Shown here piece by piece: positions 50,346 through 59,155 of a DNA stretch of 64,000 bases. Source of the stretch: Flavobacterium hercynium. Lineage in GTDB: Bacteria; Bacteroidota; Bacteroidia; Flavobacteriales; Flavobacteriaceae. Every line of letters starts with the position of its first letter. Positions within the stretch are counted from its first letter, which is position 1. The notes under the pieces were generated by a model. The model was not told the DNA's origin, searched no databases, and saw only the letters and a list, made by a program, of their open reading frames with translations. The position numbers and the translations under genes are program-made. The stretch is taken from NCBI RefSeq assembly GCF_002217285.1, contig NZ_MUGW01000054.1, positions 1-64,000 of the forward strand, read 5' to 3'.

Positions 50346-51731
50346 TTAGTTATTTGAAAGTGAATTATTGACTAATCGTTTGGTTAAATAATGAAAGCGA
50401 AGATACAAAAATATCGCTGCTGCTGTAAGACCTGCCAAAAGTCCGATCCAGACTCCTTCTGCCTTCAACGTCGTATATTCTGATAAGTAATACGAAACAG
50501 GAAATCCGATCAGCCAGTATGCCACAAAGGTGATATACATTGGTACTTTTACATCCTGCAGACCACGAAGCGCTCCTAAAACCACAACCTGAATCCCGTC
50601 AGAAATCTGAAAAACGGCTGCAATTAACACTAGCTTCGATGCAATTGCGATTACCTCTTCATTATCAACTAACTGTGCTGTGTTTTCCATATTAAGGAAG
50701 ATATATGGCAAGATACTATGAAAAGCGACAAATACGGCTGCAAAAACAATTTCGAGAATTAGGGAAAGTAAAAAGATGGAACGGGCTACTATAATTAGCT
50801 TTTTAAAATCCATTAATCCTTTTTGATTGCTGACACGAATCATCATGACAATGCTTAATCCCATTGCAAACATAAAGGTCATGGACGAAAGGCTCAACGC
50901 AATTTGATTCGCTGCCTGACTCGTTTTACCAATGTTACCGCACAACCAGATCGAAGTAGCAAAAAGCACTACCTCAAAAAGCATTTGCATAGCGGATGGC
51001 AATCCTAAGCTGACAATTTTTTTGACGGTTTCTTTTTTAATTTGATTAAAACTAAAATTCTGAAAATAGGTTTTTAGCTGCTCTCTTCTCGATAAAATAA
51101 TATGCATAAACAAAACCATCATGATTCTGGAAATCACAGTTCCTAATGCAGCACCTACAATACCCATTTTAGGAAAAATCCAAACACCGTAAATCAGCAT
51201 GTAGTTGATTCCAACATGAACAACATTTGCCATTATAATAGCATACATTGAATATTTAGTCATCGAAAGTCCGTCTGCAAATTGTTTGTAACCCTGATAC
51301 ATTATAAGCGGAACCAGCGAAAAGGCTACCCACGCCAAATATGGTTTGGCCAATACGATAACATCTGCAGGTTGGTGAAGCAGTTCCATCAAAGGCATTG
51401 CCAGAACTATTAGTAAAAAGAGCATTACGCCCAGAATGGTACATAAAAATAGTCCATGATGAAAAGTAGAGCGTATTTTAAACGAATCTTTCTCTGCATC
51501 GGCTTCGGCTACGATTGGCGTAATTGCCGTCGAGAAACCAATCCCTAGTGACAAAGCAATAAAAATCATACTGTTTCCTAACGAAACGGCAGCAAGCTCT
51601 GTGCTTCCTAATTTACCTACCATTATATTGTCGACAATACCTATTAAAGTATGTCCAACCATTCCTAATATTATAGGATAGGCCAATCTCAAATTATACG
51701 AAAACTCTCTTGTGTATTGTTTTAAACTCAC
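50346..51731 (-). CDS. MATE family efflux transporter
   Basis: A 461-residue multidrug and toxin extrusion protein with about twelve helices in two halves. AYPIILGMVGHTLIGIVDNIMVGKLGSTELAAVSLGNS, given here in parts as GHTLIGIVDNIMVG and LAAVSLGNS, is the first-half signature; SLGLPSAMQMLFEV opens the second half. It exports cationic compounds using sodium or proton gradients in characterised members. The start is GTG, since an in-frame stop lies two codons upstream. Confidence 0.93.
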   Translation of the reverse strand: MSLKQYTREFSYNLRLAYPIILGMVGHTLIGIVDNIMVGKLGSTELAAVSLGNSMIFIALSLGIGFSTAITPIVAEADAEKDSFKIRSTFHHGLFLCTILGVMLFLLIVLAMPLMELLHQPADVIVLAKPYLAWVAFSLVPLIMYQGYKQFADGLSMTKYSMYAIIMANVVHVGINYMLIYGVWIFPKMGIVGAALGTVISRIMMVLFMHIILSRREQLKTYFQNFSFNQIKKETVKKIVSLGLPSAMQMLFEVVLFATSIWLCGNIGKTSQAANQIALSLSSMTFMFAMGLSIVMMIRVSNQKGLMDFKKLIIVARSIFLLSLILEIVFAAVFVAFHSILPYIFLNMENTAQLVDNEEVIAIASKLVLIAAVFQISDGIQVVVLGALRGLQDVKVPMYITFVAYWLIGFPVSYYLSEYTTLKAEGVWIGLLAGLTAAAIFLYLRFHYLTKRLVNNSLSNN

Positions 51732-52048
51732 GGCTTATATTTTTTTTGTGTGCAAAGATAATCAGATCCTCATGATTCTCTAACTTAAAAAGAAGCTACT
51801 TAAAAGACTTTGTGCCTTCGCGAGCAAATTTCTCTGTTGAGAGTAAGTTTTATTATTTAATCTCGCAAAGTCGCAGAGTCGCAAAGTTTTTTTACTAAGA
51901 GTCAAAGCTTTTTACTATTAGACTTATGAACAAACATTCATTTTTTTAGAATGAATCTAAACATTATATAACAATTTTAAAAAATTATATAACAAACTCT
52001 CACGACCTCGAAACTACTTTTACATTATTAATAATTAAAATATGCGCC
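51732..52048. other. Intergenic region with CTTTGCG hairpin
   Basis: This 317-base gap holds the inverted repeat at 51806-51890, ATTATATAACAA written twice near 51963 and 51983, and a TACTTTTA motif near 52015 that may be the -7 element for the barrel gene. No coding sequence is seen. Confidence 0.5.
51806..51890. repeat. CTTTGCG-type inverted repeat, second copy
   Basis: GACTTTGTGCCTTCGCGAG and CTCGCAAAGTCGCAGAGTC then GCAAAGTTTT pair imperfectly around a 37-base loop. It is related to the hairpin at 17788-17859 by the CTTTG(C/T)G(C)CTTCGCG core. Confidence 0.65.
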
Positions 52049-52564
52049 ATGATGAAATTAAGAAATCTAAAAATGTTCTGCCTAGCCACTTTTGCTTTAC
52101 TATACGCTAATACAACTTTCGCTCAAGACAGTCAAACTAAAAATTATGATCAGGGTTTTAGATTAGGATTTGGTGTAAACGGAGGTGTACCAACAGATGG
52201 TGATTACGATTGGGCATTAGGTGGAGATGTACGCTTACAGTACGATTTAACAAAAAAAACGTCATTAACTTTAACTACAGGTTTTACTAACTTATTTGTA
52301 TCAGAAGAAAATGCAAAAGACCTTGGTTTTATTCCGGCCAAAGCAGGTTTTAAGGCTTTTATTTGGGAAGATCAATTTTATCTTTTAGGTGAAGTTGGTG
52401 CTGGTTTCGCAGTAACAAACGGTTACAACGACACTACCTTTTTATGGTCTCCAGGAATTGGATACGCTAACAAATATATCGACGTTAGTGTACGTTACGA
52501 AGATTACAACAAATTCAAAACCAATCAAGTAGCATTACGTCTGGCTTACGGTTTTAATTTATAA
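52049..52564 (+). CDS. Predicted outer-membrane beta-barrel protein
   Basis: A 171-residue exported protein. A signal peptide (residues 1-25, ending NTTFAQ) precedes a series of amphipathic strands: FRLGFGVNGGVP, WALGGDVRLQYDL, SLTLTTGFTNLFV, FYLLGEVGAGFAV and the final VALRLAYGFNL, an aromatic-ended strand typical of outer-membrane barrels. The size suggests eight strands. Two adjacent ATG codons (52049 and 52052) could start it. A terminator lies 35 bases behind the stop. Confidence 0.82.
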   Translation: MMKLRNLKMFCLATFALLYANTTFAQDSQTKNYDQGFRLGFGVNGGVPTDGDYDWALGGDVRLQYDLTKKTSLTLTTGFTNLFVSEENAKDLGFIPAKAGFKAFIWEDQFYLLGEVGAGFAVTNGYNDTTFLWSPGIGYANKYIDVSVRYEDYNKFKTNQVALRLAYGFNL

Positions 52565-52598
52565 AATACGTTCATTTTTATTCTTTTGTTTTTGGTAT

Positions 52599-52640
52599 AA
52601 ACCCGGCAGATCCTCATATCTGCCGGGTTTAGTTGTTTTA
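52599..52640 (+). terminator. Strong terminator after barrel gene
   Basis: AAACCCGGCAGAT and ATCTGCCGGGTTT form a perfect 13-base stem with a 6-base loop, followed by TTGTTTT-rich sequence. Confidence 0.9.
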
Positions 52641-52675
52641 TAGCAAGACGTAATTACATTATACTTTATTCTTTA

Positions 52676-53128
52676 TCAAGGTTGGATATATCTGTTTTTC
52701 ATTTTTATTCCTGTAGATTTTTCAATTAGATCTAACTTCAACCTCTCCTCCTTTACTTCTTCCATCAGCCAGATAGAATCACTTGTTCTATAAGTAAAAT
52801 TCATAACCATATCTAAATCCTTCATAAGCTTGTAACGTATAAAAACTTTACCATCGTCTATAATATAATCTCGAGACATGTGATCTAACACAAACTCTAT
52901 ATTTTCATAAAAACATTCAGGTGCTTCCTCGCGCTCTAAAACTTTATACATATCGTTATCAAAAAAAATTGGTCTATTTACAGCTTCATTTACAATTACA
53001 GCATGAATCTCTACATACCTATTTTGCCAATAATACATAGAAAATAAAATAATCAAAATCGCTAATCCTGCATAAATCCTACTCTTAACACTATCTGTAA
53101 TATATAACCTTTTTATAATCATCTCCAT
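52676..53128 (-). CDS. Membrane-anchored small protein, paralogue 1 of 3
   Basis: A 150-residue protein with one N-terminal hydrophobic segment (RIYAGLAILIILFSMYYW, about residues 17-35) and then WQNRYVEIHAV, followed by a mixed alpha-beta region with YIIDDGKVFIRYKLMKDLDM. The same pattern is found in the two genes upstream, so these are tandem duplicates. Its start codons (ATG at 53128 or 53122) lie inside the ghost C-terminus of paralogue 2. The paralogous set sits downstream of a toxin-like gene, which suggests, but does not show, an immunity role. Confidence 0.72.
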   Translation of the reverse strand: MEMIIKRLYITDSVKSRIYAGLAILIILFSMYYWQNRYVEIHAVIVNEAVNRPIFFDNDMYKVLEREEAPECFYENIEFVLDHMSRDYIIDDGKVFIRYKLMKDLDMVMNFTYRTSDSIWLMEEVKEERLKLDLIEKSTGIKMKNRYIQP

Positions 53129-53483
53129 TTAAACTATCCATTTCTCTTTTCATCTTAAACCACTCGGGATCGGTACTTCATAAAGTATAATTCCAAATAA
53201 GATTTAAATCATTCATCAATTTATACCTAACATAAATCTTACCATCTCTTTTAATATAGTCTTCTACGGAACGATCTATAACGTAATCTATATTTTTATA
53301 ATAATTAGCTGGAACTTCATTAGGTTCAGCAGACTTATACAACTGATTATCAAAAAATATTATAGGTTGCTCGTATTCTTTAAGAATGACAGGACGAAGT
53401 TCTACATACCTATTTTGCCAATAACAATAAACTGAAACTAAAATAACTAACACTCCTAATCCTGAATAAATCTTTTTCTTCAT
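53091..53483 (-). pseudogene. Membrane-anchored small protein, paralogue 2, broken by in-frame stop
   Basis: The first 101 codons (53178-53483) encode MKKKIYSGLGVLVILVSVYC, WQNRYVELRPV and end at WNYTL before a TGA. The same frame then continues for 28 codons as STDPEWFKMKREMDSLNGDD and YKKVIYYR to a TAG at 53091. The intact paralogue 3 reads WNHTLKTNNLKWYKTQRRMD at the same place and has 130 residues; counting the TGA as a codon this copy also spans 130. A point change has therefore created the stop. The short product may still be made. Confidence 0.75.
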
Positions 53484-53485
53484 TT

Positions 53486-53878
53486 TTATTGGTGAAATTT
53501 ATACTTTTTGTAATCATCACCATTAATACTATCCATTCTTCTTTGGGTTTTATACCACTTTAAATTATTAGTTTTAAGAGTATGATTCCAAATCATTTCT
53601 AAATCATTCATGTATTTATATTTAATGTAAATAATTCCATCTTTTTCAATATAATCTTGATTTTCTCTACCCAATACATATCTAATATTCTCATAAAAAT
53701 TTGGTGGAGTCTCATTTCGTTCCGCAATTCTATAATAATCATTCTGAAAAACTATTATAGGACGTGTATATTCCTTACTTAAAACTGGTCGAAGTTCAAC
53801 ATATCTGTTTTGCCAATAATAGTAAAAAGAAAACGATACAATCAAAATTGCTAATACTATAAATATTTTCTTTATCAT
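53486..53878 (-). CDS. Membrane-anchored small protein, paralogue 3 of 3
   Basis: A 130-residue protein with an N-terminal hydrophobic helix (KIFIVLAILIVSFSFYYYW, about residues 4-22) and the motif WQNRYVELRPVLSKEYTRP. The rest alternates strands and helices, with YIEKDGIIYIKYKYMNDLEM and SINGDDYKKYKFHQ at the end. It is the intact reference for the triplicated set and lies two bases downstream of the toxin-like gene stop. The N-terminal anchor with a periplasmic-facing or cytosolic domain would suit an immunity protein, but function is inferred only from arrangement. Confidence 0.78.
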   Translation of the reverse strand: MIKKIFIVLAILIVSFSFYYYWQNRYVELRPVLSKEYTRPIIVFQNDYYRIAERNETPPNFYENIRYVLGRENQDYIEKDGIIYIKYKYMNDLEMIWNHTLKTNNLKWYKTQRRMDSINGDDYKKYKFHQ

Positions 53879-53880
53879 AT

Positions 53881-54627
53881 CTATCTTAATTTAATATTTA
53901 AATTCCCTGATGATTCTTTTTGGAAGGTTACATTAAAATTTTGTTTCCAAGTACTTCTCATATCAAATGGTTTTGCTCCACAATACTTTTCGACTAATAA
54001 AGCGTCTGAATCTCCAACATATCCAAAACCAAAAATGTAAGCGTGAGCTCCTTTATGCCAGTCGTATCTATCCCACCAAGTATGAATGATTGTTCCAGAT
54101 AAAACAAAACTGTCTTTTCTCCTAGTAATTTTAAGATTACTAGCTGAAGTTATTACACTTGTACCACTCATATAATAAAGTTCTCCAAATATACCTGCAG
54201 TAAATTGACGCTGTAATTCATTTTCATAATCTATATAATCCCCTTCATTCTTCAATAATTGATCTAATTTTTTATCATTTAGTCTTTCCTCAAAGCGTTC
54301 AATATTAAAATTTTCCGCCACAAGAACTTCCCTCTGACTTCTCAGCCATTTAAAATCAATAATTTTTGTAAATCCCGAACCATCGAGCCACCACTGTAAG
54401 TTGTCGGCGGCATGGTTCCAATTTCTTTGCCGTCCTTTTTCAATCATCTTAATGTAATTGGCTTTGAGCATCTCGGCTTTTTGTTTATCGTCCATTTGCC
54501 AATAGATGCTCTTTGCCTTTGAGTTTCCGGGCAGTGTCCAAAAAGGATCGCCGAATAAATTGGTGTATTCAGAAGGAGTTAAACTTTTTTTTAAATCTAA
54601 TTCTGGTTTTAATCTGCTTGTATACAT
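53881..54627 (-). CDS. Toxin-like protein with WDRYDW motif
   Basis: A 248-residue protein without signal peptide or membrane segment. It is helical to about residue 150, with QMDDKQKAEMLKANYIKMIE, and ends in a beta-rich part: GTIIHTWWDRYDWHKGAHAY at 179-198, then FGFGYVGDSDALLVEKYCGA. A YDW-type C-terminal domain like this resembles effector domains of polymorphic or type VI toxins as I recall them; I am not sure of the family. It is followed within two bases by three tandem paralogous small proteins. No PAAR, VgrG, Rhs or Hcp gene is nearby. Confidence 0.55.
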   Translation of the reverse strand: MYTSRLKPELDLKKSLTPSEYTNLFGDPFWTLPGNSKAKSIYWQMDDKQKAEMLKANYIKMIEKGRQRNWNHAADNLQWWLDGSGFTKIIDFKWLRSQREVLVAENFNIERFEERLNDKKLDQLLKNEGDYIDYENELQRQFTAGIFGELYYMSGTSVITSASNLKITRRKDSFVLSGTIIHTWWDRYDWHKGAHAYIFGFGYVGDSDALLVEKYCGAKPFDMRSTWKQNFNVTFQKESSGNLNIKLR

Positions 54628-54756
54628 ACTATTCTATTTTTACGTGCTTATAATTTCTTACAAACCTATAAAATAGAAACTCAAAACAATACCAAAATAA
54701 GACATAATATCTTACAATAAAACACCGCTTAAAACACTTAAGTTCAGAATTTTACC

Positions 54757-55635
54757 CTAACTTTTCTCTAATTCTTTTTTATAAACGTCAAAATTAGCTT
54801 TTATCTTCTCATCCAGTTCCGGTTCTTTTATATCCGTATATTTTTTCATTTCTTCCCAGATAATTTTAGCCACAATATAGCGCGACATTTCCTTATCATC
54901 AGCGGGAACAATATACCACGGCGCATGCGAAGTCGATGTTTTATTAATCGCCTGTTGGTAATATTTCTGGTATTCATCCCAATGCTCACGTTCCTTCAAA
55001 TCTCCCGGAGAAAACTTCCAATTGTGTTTTCCTTTTTCTAAACGTCGCAGCAAACGGTCACGCTGTTCATCTTTACTTAAATGAAGATAAAACTTGAAGA
55101 TAATCGTACCATTTTCGGCAACATGCTTTTCGAAATTATTAATCTGCTCAATTCTCTTTTTCCAAAATTTCGGTTTAATATCCTCAACGCTGTTAATGTC
55201 CGGTAAATTCTCATTCAAAACATATTCCGGATGCACTCGCGTTACCAATACATTTTCGTAATGCGTTCTGTTAAAAATCGCAAACTTCCCTTTTTCCGGC
55301 AAAGCGATATAATGCCTCCACAAATAATCGTGTTCCAGTTCACTCGAATTTGGAGTCTTAAAACTATGCACCACCACCCCACGCGGATTAAATTCTTTAA
55401 AAACTTCCCGAATCAAACTATCCTTTCCCGAAGTATCCATTCCCTGAAAACAAATCAAAACGCTGTACTTGTTATGCGCATACATTACGTCCTGCAAATC
55501 GCTTAGTTTAGCCTGCACCTCATCGAGTTTGGCTACTTTTTCATCATCATCAGCTTTCGTTTTTAATAAAGTTGGAATTTTTTCTAAACTTATTTTTTCT
55601 GTTACCTTAAAATCATTCGGATCTATTGACTTCAT
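54757..55635 (-). CDS. Polyphosphate kinase 2 family phosphotransferase
   Basis: A 292-residue PPK2-family enzyme that moves phosphate between polyphosphate and nucleotides (commonly AMP or ADP/GDP). Walker A is FQGMDTSGKDSLIREVF with Gly65 and Lys71, the lid region HSFKTPNSSELEHDYLWRHY follows, and FAIFNRTHYENVLVTRVHPE is the Walker B-like motif (NRTHYEN in place of DRSHYED). The size fits class I or III single-domain members. It is monocistronic and faces the propeller-like gene. Confidence 0.94.
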   Translation of the reverse strand: MKSIDPNDFKVTEKISLEKIPTLLKTKADDDEKVAKLDEVQAKLSDLQDVMYAHNKYSVLICFQGMDTSGKDSLIREVFKEFNPRGVVVHSFKTPNSSELEHDYLWRHYIALPEKGKFAIFNRTHYENVLVTRVHPEYVLNENLPDINSVEDIKPKFWKKRIEQINNFEKHVAENGTIIFKFYLHLSKDEQRDRLLRRLEKGKHNWKFSPGDLKEREHWDEYQKYYQQAINKTSTSHAPWYIVPADDKEMSRYIVAKIIWEEMKKYTDIKEPELDEKIKANFDVYKKELEKS

Positions 55636-55769
55636 ATCGCTGCTTTTTTAGTTTTTATACGCTTCTTCCTCAACACTTCTCATTGAAATTAACTGTAACA
55701 AAACATTTTTTTGTCCGTCATTTCACAACGTTGAGTTTTTTTATACTAGTAAATATACTATTTTTACGA

Positions 55770-55920
55770 AGCATATTCCTGCTATTCATTGCAATACTTT
55801 CTCAATAAATTGCTTTTTACAAGCCACAATAAGAGCTTCCTTTGGTCGCTTTATCGTGTCAGTAAAAATGGCAATTTCTTTTCAAAGTATTTTCATTGCT
55901 ATCAGGGCTACCTTTAGTTT
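55770..55920 (+). repeat. GAGCTTCC-TTGGTCGCT intergenic repeat, copy D
   Basis: GAGCTTCCTTTGGTCGCT at 55833-55850 matches copy C in 17 of 18 bases. ATCAGGGCTA at 55901-55910 is identical to copy A. The element occupies most of the gap ahead of the propeller-like gene. Confidence 0.65.
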
Positions 55921-55934
55921 TCAAAACAACATTC

Positions 55935-56771
55935 ATGGAAAAATTTACATTAGAAATATTATTTCAAATTATCGGCATTGGTTCAGCATCGGGATTATTT
56001 TTGAACAACGATTCACTTTATGTAATTGGTGACAACAGCGGTTATCTTTACGAATACAGCATGCAGCATAAGCAATTGAGTCAACATGCATTAATCGACA
56101 ATCCTACGCAAAACATTGCTAAAAACCTTAAGCCTGATTTCGAATCACTTACACATCACAATGACACTTTATATGTTTTTGGTTCCGGTTCAACCGAAAA
56201 CCGAAACAAAATGATTGCGTTCGACCTTAAAAACAAAACCATTTTACAGAAAAACAATCTGGTCGATCTATATGCTGTCATGCAAAGTTTCGGCTCTATA
56301 AAGCCGGAAGATTTCAATCTCGAAGGCGCTATTTTCGATGGCGAAAACTGGTATTTATTCAATCGTGGCAATGGCATTTCCAACAAAAACACCATTTTTA
56401 CTATTCACGCCAAAAGTCTGGGAGAAGAATTTGCTCTGGTAGCCACCAATTATAAGCTTCCAAAAATAAAAGGCGTTCGTTCCAGTTTTACCGATGCGAT
56501 TTTAGTCGAAGACAAAATCTATTTTCTTTCCACTGCCGAAGACACCAAATCTACCTACGACGATGGCGAAATCCTCGGAAGTTTTATTGGCAGAATCGAT
56601 CTGAAAACCATGAAAATCGATTTTACACAAAAAATCACTTCTACCAATAAATTTGAAGGTTTAACGCTTTATCAAAAATCAAATGACAAAATTGAATTTT
56701 TGCTTTGCGAAGACAACGATACAGAATTGCTGGAAACAAAAATTTTCAAATTAACTCTTAATAGGCTGTAG
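55935..56771 (+). CDS. Propeller-like protein of unknown function
   Basis: A 278-residue protein. The start at the ATG at 55935 is chosen because the TTG-initiated frame extends into repeat copy D. It has no signal peptide, begins MEKFTLEILFQ, and shows regular strands such as SLYVIGDNSGYLYEYSM, TLYVFGSGSTENRNKMIAF, NWYLFNRGNGISNK and KIYFLSTAEDTK that fit a beta-propeller. Similar proteins are annotated as DUF6929 or hypothetical in flavobacteria, as I recall. No enzymatic residue can be named. Confidence 0.75.
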   Translation: MEKFTLEILFQIIGIGSASGLFLNNDSLYVIGDNSGYLYEYSMQHKQLSQHALIDNPTQNIAKNLKPDFESLTHHNDTLYVFGSGSTENRNKMIAFDLKNKTILQKNNLVDLYAVMQSFGSIKPEDFNLEGAIFDGENWYLFNRGNGISNKNTIFTIHAKSLGEEFALVATNYKLPKIKGVRSSFTDAILVEDKIYFLSTAEDTKSTYDDGEILGSFIGRIDLKTMKIDFTQKITSTNKFEGLTLYQKSNDKIEFLLCEDNDTELLETKIFKLTLNRL

Positions 56772-56905
56772 GCTTTAGGCTTTAAGCTGTAGGCCTATTG
56801 CTTTGCGCATTGGGCTTTGGACACAGAAAAAACAATTACACGATTAAACAATTTAACGATTAAACAGTTCAACAATTAAACAATTAACCGATTAACCAAC
56901 TAACA
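56760..56905. repeat. Simple repeats (GGCTTTAGGCT and AATTAAACA)
   Basis: GGCTGTAGGCTTTAGGCTTTAAGCTG runs in parts from the end of the propeller-like gene, followed at 56830-56900 by many units of the form CAATTAAAC/GATTAAAC. A similar tract stands at 59098-59140. No coding potential. Confidence 0.6.
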
Positions 56906-56919
56906 ATAAACCATAAAAA

Positions 56920-59076
56920 ATGAACCTAAAAAAACTTCTCGCTCTTTTACTTCTTACAGCGGGACAAATTTCGCAAGCGCAATACAAATATCCTGCAACA
57001 CCGGAACGTCCTGTAACCGATGATTATTTTGGAACAAAAATTACTGATTCTTATCGCTGGCTGGAAGACATGAAAAGCGCTGAAGTACAAAAATGGTTTA
57101 AAGAGCAAGGTGATTTTAGTAATTCCGTGATCAAACAAATTCCGGGTCGTGATCTTTTATTTAATCGTATGAAAGAAATTCAGGGTTTGGGAGGAGATGA
57201 GTATCTTGTGATTAAACAACACGGAAATAATTACTATTACACCAAAAATAAAAAACAGGAAAACATAGAAAAACTTTATTTCAAAGCAGGACTAAACGGA
57301 ACTGAAACTTTGATCTTTGATCCTGCAGCTTTCAAAAAAGATGCTACTATTACTAATTTTCGAGTAAGCCCCGATCAAAAAATGATTGCTATTGCACTAT
57401 CAGAAAATGGTGCGGAGGTCTCCGATCTTAAAATTCTTGATGTAAAATCAAAAACATTTCTAACCGACAATTTAACACCGGTTTGGAGCGAATTTAATTT
57501 TGATTTTACACCAGACAGCAAAGCCATTACCTATACAAAAATGAGCAATCGGGATCACAATAGCGACGATTTTCTAAAAAACATGAAATCACTGGTTCAC
57601 ATTATAGGAACAAATCCTGAAACAGATAAAATCATAGCATCAAAAGCAACAAATCCCGATTTGAACCTGCTTTCAGAACAATTTCCGGACATTGCATTTA
57701 CTGATGATTACAAGTTTATCATTTTAGAAATTGGCTCGACTAAAAGTGAAATATTGTCCTTTTATGCTCCATTCTCTGAACTTTCAAAAGACAAAATAAA
57801 CTGGAAACCGCTTGTTAAGTATGACGACGAAATAACTGCTACTGCTATATTTGGTGACAAAATATTTTTTCTGACACACAAAAATGCGCCCAATTACAAA
57901 ATTGGTGTCACTGATATTAACAATCCGGATTTTAATAATGCTGCAATTGTAGTACCTGAAACAAACAAGGTTTTACGCAGAATGCAAAAATCTAAAAACT
58001 TTGTTTATTACTCTTTAAGCGACGGAATCAATCAGGATAAATACAAAATCAATACCAAGACGCTGGAATCTAAATACATCCCAATCCCAAAAGGTTCAAA
58101 CGGATCAATTGTTTTAAATCCGCGTGAGAATGATAATATCATATTATTCAATAACGGATGGATTACGCCTTCTACCAATTATGACTATAATGGTGCAACA
58201 GAAAAAGTGAAAAAAGGCGAACAATTTATCTCCAGCGGAAATCATCCTGATTATAGCAAACAGTTTACCGTAAAAGAAATTGAAGTTGCAAGTCATGACG
58301 GCGTTATGATTCCACTATCTTTAATCTATCCAAAAAATTTAAAATTAGATGGTTCAAATGCCTGCTACATTACCGGTTACGGTGCTTATGGCAGCAGTCG
58401 TTTGCCTTTTTTTCTAGATCCGTCATTGATGGCATTATTAGAACAAAACACAGTAATCGCAGTTGCCCACGTTCGCGGAGGTGGCGAAAAAGGAAATGAA
58501 TGGCATAAAGGCGGAAAGAAAGCAACGAAACCTAACACTTGGAAGGATTTTATTGCCTGTTCAGAATATTTAATAAAAGAAAAATATACTTCGTCTGAAA
58601 AACTTATTGGTAATGGTGCTAGTATGGGTGGCGTTCTAATCGGACGAGCAATCACAGAACGTCCTGATTTGTATAAAGTTGCTCTTATCGAAGTGGGATG
58701 TACCAATGCCATCAGAATGGAAACAACTCCAAACGGACCAAATCAGATACCGGAAATTGGTTCTCTAAAAAATGAAGAGGATACCAAACACATCTTAGAA
58801 ATGGATGCACAGAGTAAAGTTAAAAAAGGCGAAAAGTACCCAGCAGTTTTAATAAGAACGGGCATCAACGATCCAAGAGTATCACCATCTGAACCTGGAA
58901 AATTTGCTGCAATTCTGCAAAACTATAATGCTTCTGACAAACCAATTCTTTTGCACGTTAATTATCAAAACGGACATTTTTCTAATGATCTCGATGTTAC
59001 CTTTGGCGATAATGCAGATATGTTTGCCTTCGCGTTATGGCAAGTAGGTAACTCAAAATTTCAAATTAAAAAATAA
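56920..59076 (+). CDS. Prolyl oligopeptidase family serine peptidase (S9A)
   Basis: A 718-residue exported peptidase with signal peptide (residues 1-21, ending SQAQ). It has the seven-bladed propeller of S9A enzymes (from about 30 to 420, opening with DDYFGTKITDSYRWLED) and an alpha/beta hydrolase end. ITGYGAYGSSRLPFF, VAHVRGGGEKGNEWHKGGK and GNGASMGGVLIGRAITERP (catalytic serine), TGINDPRVSP (aspartate) and NGHFS (histidine) are all present. It should cut short peptides, usually after proline. It is the only gene of its transcript with a repeat tract on each side. Confidence 0.94.
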   Translation: MNLKKLLALLLLTAGQISQAQYKYPATPERPVTDDYFGTKITDSYRWLEDMKSAEVQKWFKEQGDFSNSVIKQIPGRDLLFNRMKEIQGLGGDEYLVIKQHGNNYYYTKNKKQENIEKLYFKAGLNGTETLIFDPAAFKKDATITNFRVSPDQKMIAIALSENGAEVSDLKILDVKSKTFLTDNLTPVWSEFNFDFTPDSKAITYTKMSNRDHNSDDFLKNMKSLVHIIGTNPETDKIIASKATNPDLNLLSEQFPDIAFTDDYKFIILEIGSTKSEILSFYAPFSELSKDKINWKPLVKYDDEITATAIFGDKIFFLTHKNAPNYKIGVTDINNPDFNNAAIVVPETNKVLRRMQKSKNFVYYSLSDGINQDKYKINTKTLESKYIPIPKGSNGSIVLNPRENDNIILFNNGWITPSTNYDYNGATEKVKKGEQFISSGNHPDYSKQFTVKEIEVASHDGVMIPLSLIYPKNLKLDGSNACYITGYGAYGSSRLPFFLDPSLMALLEQNTVIAVAHVRGGGEKGNEWHKGGKKATKPNTWKDFIACSEYLIKEKYTSSEKLIGNGASMGGVLIGRAITERPDLYKVALIEVGCTNAIRMETTPNGPNQIPEIGSLKNEEDTKHILEMDAQSKVKKGEKYPAVLIRTGINDPRVSPSEPGKFAAILQNYNASDKPILLHVNYQNGHFSNDLDVTFGDNADMFAFALWQVGNSKFQIKK

Positions 59077-59155
59077 TAACAAATAATAACCCTCAAACTA
59101 AACCAATTAAACGACTAAACAGTTAAACGGTTAAACAATAAATCATAATTATAAA

